Assembly (NCBI GenBank): GCA_900544535.1
Contig: UQVH01000003.1
Span: 103,133-167,132 of the forward strand
From: an uncultured Bacteroidales bacterium
GTDB lineage: Bacteria > Bacteroidota > Bacteroidia > Bacteroidales > Muribaculaceae
Length of the DNA stretch: 64,000 bases
Direction of reading: 5' to 3'
The notes beneath the pieces are model-generated. The model ran no database searches and had not been told where the DNA came from. It was given only the letters and a program-made list of their open reading frames with translations. Positions 61,392 through 64,000 of this stretch are shown in pieces. Made by a program: the position numbers and the translations under genes. How positions within the stretch are numbered: the first letter of the stretch is position 1; every line of letters starts with the position of its first letter.

Positions 61392-62807
61392 ATGAAAGCA
61401 AAACGATTATCATTATTATATGCGCTTGCTTTGTGCGGGGCCGCTACATGTTTTACAGCATGTAGCGATAACCCTGAAATTAGGCCTCTTGAAGCCCCTG
61501 AAGTCAGCGTCAATTCCAGTTCATTCAATACACTGTCATTTTCCTGGGACCGCATTGACAATGCGGTACAGTATGGCTACCGGCTTGAAGATCCTTCGGG
61601 AGAGGCTGTCCGTACCGGTGTTGTCAATTCTCCAGCCGTCACTCTGACTGATCTTGAGCCGGCTACGACATATACGCTCAAGGTCTGGGCTTATGGCGCG
61701 ATGAACAGTGACTTTACCACCGCTCCTCAGGTCACATTGACAGCCACGACAGATCCATTGATCGACCTGGCAACACCGGTCGTTACAATGTCGGCTTTAG
61801 CCACCGGTTCATTTGAGTTTACGTGGGCTCCTGTTACCGGCGCAGACGCATATGCGTATAAAGTGACAGGCGATAACTATTCACGGGTCGACACCGTAGC
61901 TACCCCCTCGGTTACAATCCGCAATATCGACGCCGGTACATATGAATTTTCAGTCTCTGCGATCAGCTATGAGCCCGGTTATTCCAATAGCGGCTATTCT
62001 CAGCCCGTCCAGTTTGTCGGTACTCGTGTACGTATATGGGAAGCGAGAGGCAAATATTATTCATATGCCTATGATTCGACATGGGATGCTACTATTGCCG
62101 CCTATGATGACGGGACTTATTCCATCCTTTCATGGTATGGTGTTGAAGGTTATAACTTCTCGTTCTCAATCGATAATTCCGGTGAATACGGTCCTTTCCA
62201 GATGGAATGCGGCACTTATGATGCCACAACTTGGCTTTACAGTGTGCCCACCGGTATTGACGCTTTCCCCAGTCTTGACGTTTATCCGTACTATGACTAT
62301 TCCTATATGGAAGGTAATAGGAATGCCGGAAAGGTCAATATCAACCATTCGTATCAGGGAAGTTATGTAAATGATTATTTCGAGTGGAGTACATCGGTCG
62401 ATGTCCTGGTTGGAACATATGATAATATTCTTTCCGGGTGGGAACTTATCTATGACGATAGCAACAATTCCAACTGGGAAACTGTCGACAAGACAGTCAC
62501 GGCTAAAATCAGTAAGATCGACGATAAGACAATATCAATCGAGGGTCTGTTCTCAAGTTCTTATTATGGCGATCTGACAGTTGAAGCTACTGTCGATCTT
62601 TCGGCTATGACGATCACGATTGACCCTCAGCAGTTCGGTTATTATATTTTCGCCGGTGACGGCGGTGCGACTGAGGCTGTCGTTGGGACCATAAGCGAAG
62701 ATATGAGCATTGTGTTCCGCAATTTTAATCTGTGGTATGACTGGGGAGACAGTTATGGCTGGGATTCGTATCTGTCGACAATGAAGGCAATCATGATCAA
62801 AAATTGA
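61392..62807 (+). CDS. SusCD-associated lipoprotein with two fibronectin type III domains
   Basis: 471 aa. Lipoprotein signal LSLLYALALCGAATCFTAC (Cys about 25). Two FN3 domains: about residues 33-120 (FNTLSFSWDRIDNAVQYGYR and LTDLEPATTYTLKVWAYG) and about 125-210 (SFEFTWAPVTGADAYAYKV and IRNIDAGTYEFSVSAIS). The C-terminal 255 residues are a Tyr/Asp/Ser-rich beta domain similar in style to the preceding lipoprotein. Only 7 bp separate it from that gene, and a terminator follows. Probably a surface binding protein of the same uptake system. Confidence 0.8.
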   Translation: MKAKRLSLLYALALCGAATCFTACSDNPEIRPLEAPEVSVNSSSFNTLSFSWDRIDNAVQYGYRLEDPSGEAVRTGVVNSPAVTLTDLEPATTYTLKVWAYGAMNSDFTTAPQVTLTATTDPLIDLATPVVTMSALATGSFEFTWAPVTGADAYAYKVTGDNYSRVDTVATPSVTIRNIDAGTYEFSVSAISYEPGYSNSGYSQPVQFVGTRVRIWEARGKYYSYAYDSTWDATIAAYDDGTYSILSWYGVEGYNFSFSIDNSGEYGPFQMECGTYDATTWLYSVPTGIDAFPSLDVYPYYDYSYMEGNRNAGKVNINHSYQGSYVNDYFEWSTSVDVLVGTYDNILSGWELIYDDSNNSNWETVDKTVTAKISKIDDKTISIEGLFSSSYYGDLTVEATVDLSAMTITIDPQQFGYYIFAGDGGATEAVVGTISEDMSIVFRNFNLWYDWGDSYGWDSYLSTMKAIMIKN

Positions 62808-62827
62808 TACAAAACTATACAGAACGA

Positions 62828-62861
62828 AGAGACTGTCTAACAAGTTTGGGCAGTCTCTTTT
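62828..62861 (+). terminator. Terminator of the SusCD operon
   Basis: AGAGACTG (62828-62835) and CAGTCTCT (62851-62858) form an 8-bp stem followed by TTTT. A second hairpin, AAGGCTTTC/GAAAGCCTT (62886-62894 and 62912-62920) with an inner CTGAA/TTCAG, lies just beyond, then TGTTTTG. Confidence 0.8.
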
Positions 62862-62972
62862 TATGGTCTGAACAGGCTAAAAAATAAGGCTTTCAAGCTG
62901 AAATTCAGCGCGAAAGCCTTTGTTTTGTCATGAATATTTTGTAAATTTGGGTTGCAATTATATAATCGCGGA

Positions 62973-63012
62973 AACGAAAAGTGCAATTTTGCAAAACGAA
63001 AAGTACAATTTT
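62973..63012 (+). repeat. Two tandem 18-bp repeats with 22-bp period
   Basis: AACGAAAAGTGCAATTTT (62973-62990) and AACGAAAAGTACAATTTT (62995-63012) differ at one position. The spacing is two helical turns, as for adjacent protein-binding sites. A -7-like TAAATTTG lies at 62942-62949. The 325-bp gap between 62808 and 63132 has no ORF I trust. Confidence 0.7.
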
Positions 63013-63088
63013 TGAGTTTTTCTCATCTTTCCCGCACCTTTGTTTTTTTCGGTGTTTAAACGCAAGTTAAAGGCTGCTTAACAGCCAT

Positions 63089-63128
63089 GATCAATCCCTC
63101 AGACAAAGCAATGTTTGAGGGATTGATC
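63089..63128. terminator. Perfect 13-bp hairpin at 3' end of mom-like gene
   Basis: GATCAATCCCTCA (63089-63101) pairs fully with TGAGGGATTGATC (63116-63128), loop 14 nt, followed on the plus strand by TGTTTT. It lies 5 bp beyond the stop of the mom-like gene; on that strand there is no T-run. A smaller GGCTG/CAGCC hairpin is at 63072-63086. Confidence 0.6.
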
Positions 63129-63132
63129 TGTT

Positions 63133-63891
63133 TTACACCATCTTTGCAAGTATTCCTATGCAACGTTCGATCATTTTGGGACGGTCTCGTTTCCATTGAA
63201 CCGGTTGCATGCCTTTTTCATAGGCGGGATAAGGTTTCTGAGACTTGATGAAACGGAACTTTTTATCGAGCGGGTAAATGTAACGATATGTCTTGACCTC
63301 AAACACTTCAAAGTCTCCCAAGAGCATTCCCACATTAGCCCGAAGAAATCCTGATGGAGATGAAGTATTAGTGAAGATCTGTTCGTGAACCATTTCGCCG
63401 CTTCGGATATTTCGCAGAAACTTGGTCAAATGATAACCATAATAGCGAAAGTTAGACGCTTTATATATTGTTCCGCATCCAAGACGTCCGTCAGCAAAGC
63501 TCTGAACAGCGACACAATCGGGATCAAGGCGTTGAAGCAGCTTCATTGAGGCAGCAATCAAAATGCTTTCCGCATTATGGCCAAGTTCGTCATCAATCCA
63601 CATTCTGTTCAGTTCACACATCCATGCTTTGGGGTTTGGATGTGTAAATATTTTGGCTTTGGGATTTTTCATATATCCATATACAGCCACTCCAAGACAA
63701 CGATCCGGCTGTTCTACTCGAAAAATGCCAAAGTTAAAGATGCCGAATCCACCATCGTTCCATTTATGTGAATAGTGGTTTGCAATGATCATTTCTTTAG
63801 CAAGCTTTTTGTCGATTGGTTTGATCAGCAAACGTCCGAGAGCAGACGTATCCTTTATAATTTCGTTCTGAGGAACCGGTTTATTAGTCAT
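63133..63891 (-). CDS. Mom-like DNA modification protein (GNAT fold)
   Basis: 252 aa. The sequence matches the phage Mu Mom family: MIIANHYSHKWNDGGFGIFNFGIF (about residues 33-56), LGVAVYGYMKNP, WMCELNRMWIDDELGHNAESIL (about 90-111), and VAVQSFADGRLGCGTIYKASNFRYYGYH (about 127-154), the family's most conserved stretch. Mu Mom converts adenine in DNA to a methylcarbamoyl form, protecting phage DNA from restriction. No signal peptide. No phage gene is seen on the visible side; 63892-64000 is A/T-rich and gene-free. An upstream mobile element beyond the edge would explain it. Confidence 0.82.
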   Translation of the reverse strand: MTNKPVPQNEIIKDTSALGRLLIKPIDKKLAKEMIIANHYSHKWNDGGFGIFNFGIFRVEQPDRCLGVAVYGYMKNPKAKIFTHPNPKAWMCELNRMWIDDELGHNAESILIAASMKLLQRLDPDCVAVQSFADGRLGCGTIYKASNFRYYGYHLTKFLRNIRSGEMVHEQIFTNTSSPSGFLRANVGMLLGDFEVFEVKTYRYIYPLDKKFRFIKSQKPYPAYEKGMQPVQWKRDRPKMIERCIGILAKMV

Positions 63892-64000
63892 TCAGCATAA
63901 TACACAATTTTAAATTTGAGAATAATTGATTGGTTTAAACATTTTTATTACTGTCCGCTAAACCATAAATCAGTGAGTCCAACATCTTGAAAGGCAGAAG

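Noticed and set aside
62808..63132. Short plus-strand ORF starting at 63088
   Set aside because: Runs antisense into the mom-like gene after starting inside a hairpin; no support as coding.
63892..64000. Possible insertion-sequence end at the right edge
   Set aside because: The sequence is A/T-rich and ends too soon; no matching inverted end can be seen.

Overview
The window looks like the chromosome of a gut Bacteroidales bacterium, most likely of the Muribaculaceae type (inferred, not proven). The grounds are: Bacteroidetes-type promoters (-7 box TAnnTTTG, -33 TTG/TTTG, 19-21 bp apart) in front of many genes; Mfa/FimB-type fimbriae; a SusC/SusD pair; SprA; a GlsA/GlsB-type glycine-lipid gene pair; class III (anaerobic) ribonucleotide reductase; and weak Shine-Dalgarno signals. 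The window holds two tRNAs, no rRNA, no CRISPR array and no integrase.

Layout. 1-8761 (minus): a fimbrial operon read right to left: DUF3575-like, DUF3868/OmpA-like, Mfa1-type major subunit, FimB/Mfa2-type anchor, Mfa-like accessory subunit, and a large putative tip protein that runs off the left edge. Its promoter is divergent from a Dabb protein gene. 9183-29057: core genes: HAD hydrolase, nrdD-nrdG, an MlaE/MlaF-like ABC pair, hisS, nfo, an MFS sugar porter, MATE, OPT transporter, lysA, lysC, a TPR protein, a VanX-like dipeptidase and prfC. 29141-40822: an accessory stretch that starts at tRNA-Ser(GCU). It holds a GNAT gene, a BspA-type leucine-rich-repeat surface protein whose promoter lies between 14-bp inverted repeats, an unrecognised basic protein, a GH2 gene cut off by an IS21-family element (itself with a nonsense mutation in istA), an AAA+ CbxX-type ATPase with an unfamiliar N-terminal half, and a decayed small gene. 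40824-55081: a secreted protein, tRNA-Arg(CCU), sprA-ruvA, a small lipoprotein, a pseudouridine synthase, glsA-glsB and galE. 55294-62861: a SusC/SusD operon with two accessory lipoproteins and no regulator or enzyme beside it. 62862-64000: repeats, a strong hairpin and an orphan Mom-like DNA-modification gene, possibly the edge of another mobile region.

How the parts connect. Much of the window builds the cell surface: fimbriae, SusCD, SprA (the type IX secretion pore) and two secreted proteins with tails resembling secretion-sorting domains. The observations most worth following are the candidate invertible promoter at 30164-30315, the control features inside the fimbrial operon (an 8-bp tandem repeat upstream of mfa1 and a terminator-like hairpin between the major subunit and anchor genes), the IS21 element with no target duplication, the missing ordinary start codon of sprA, and the orphan Mom homologue.
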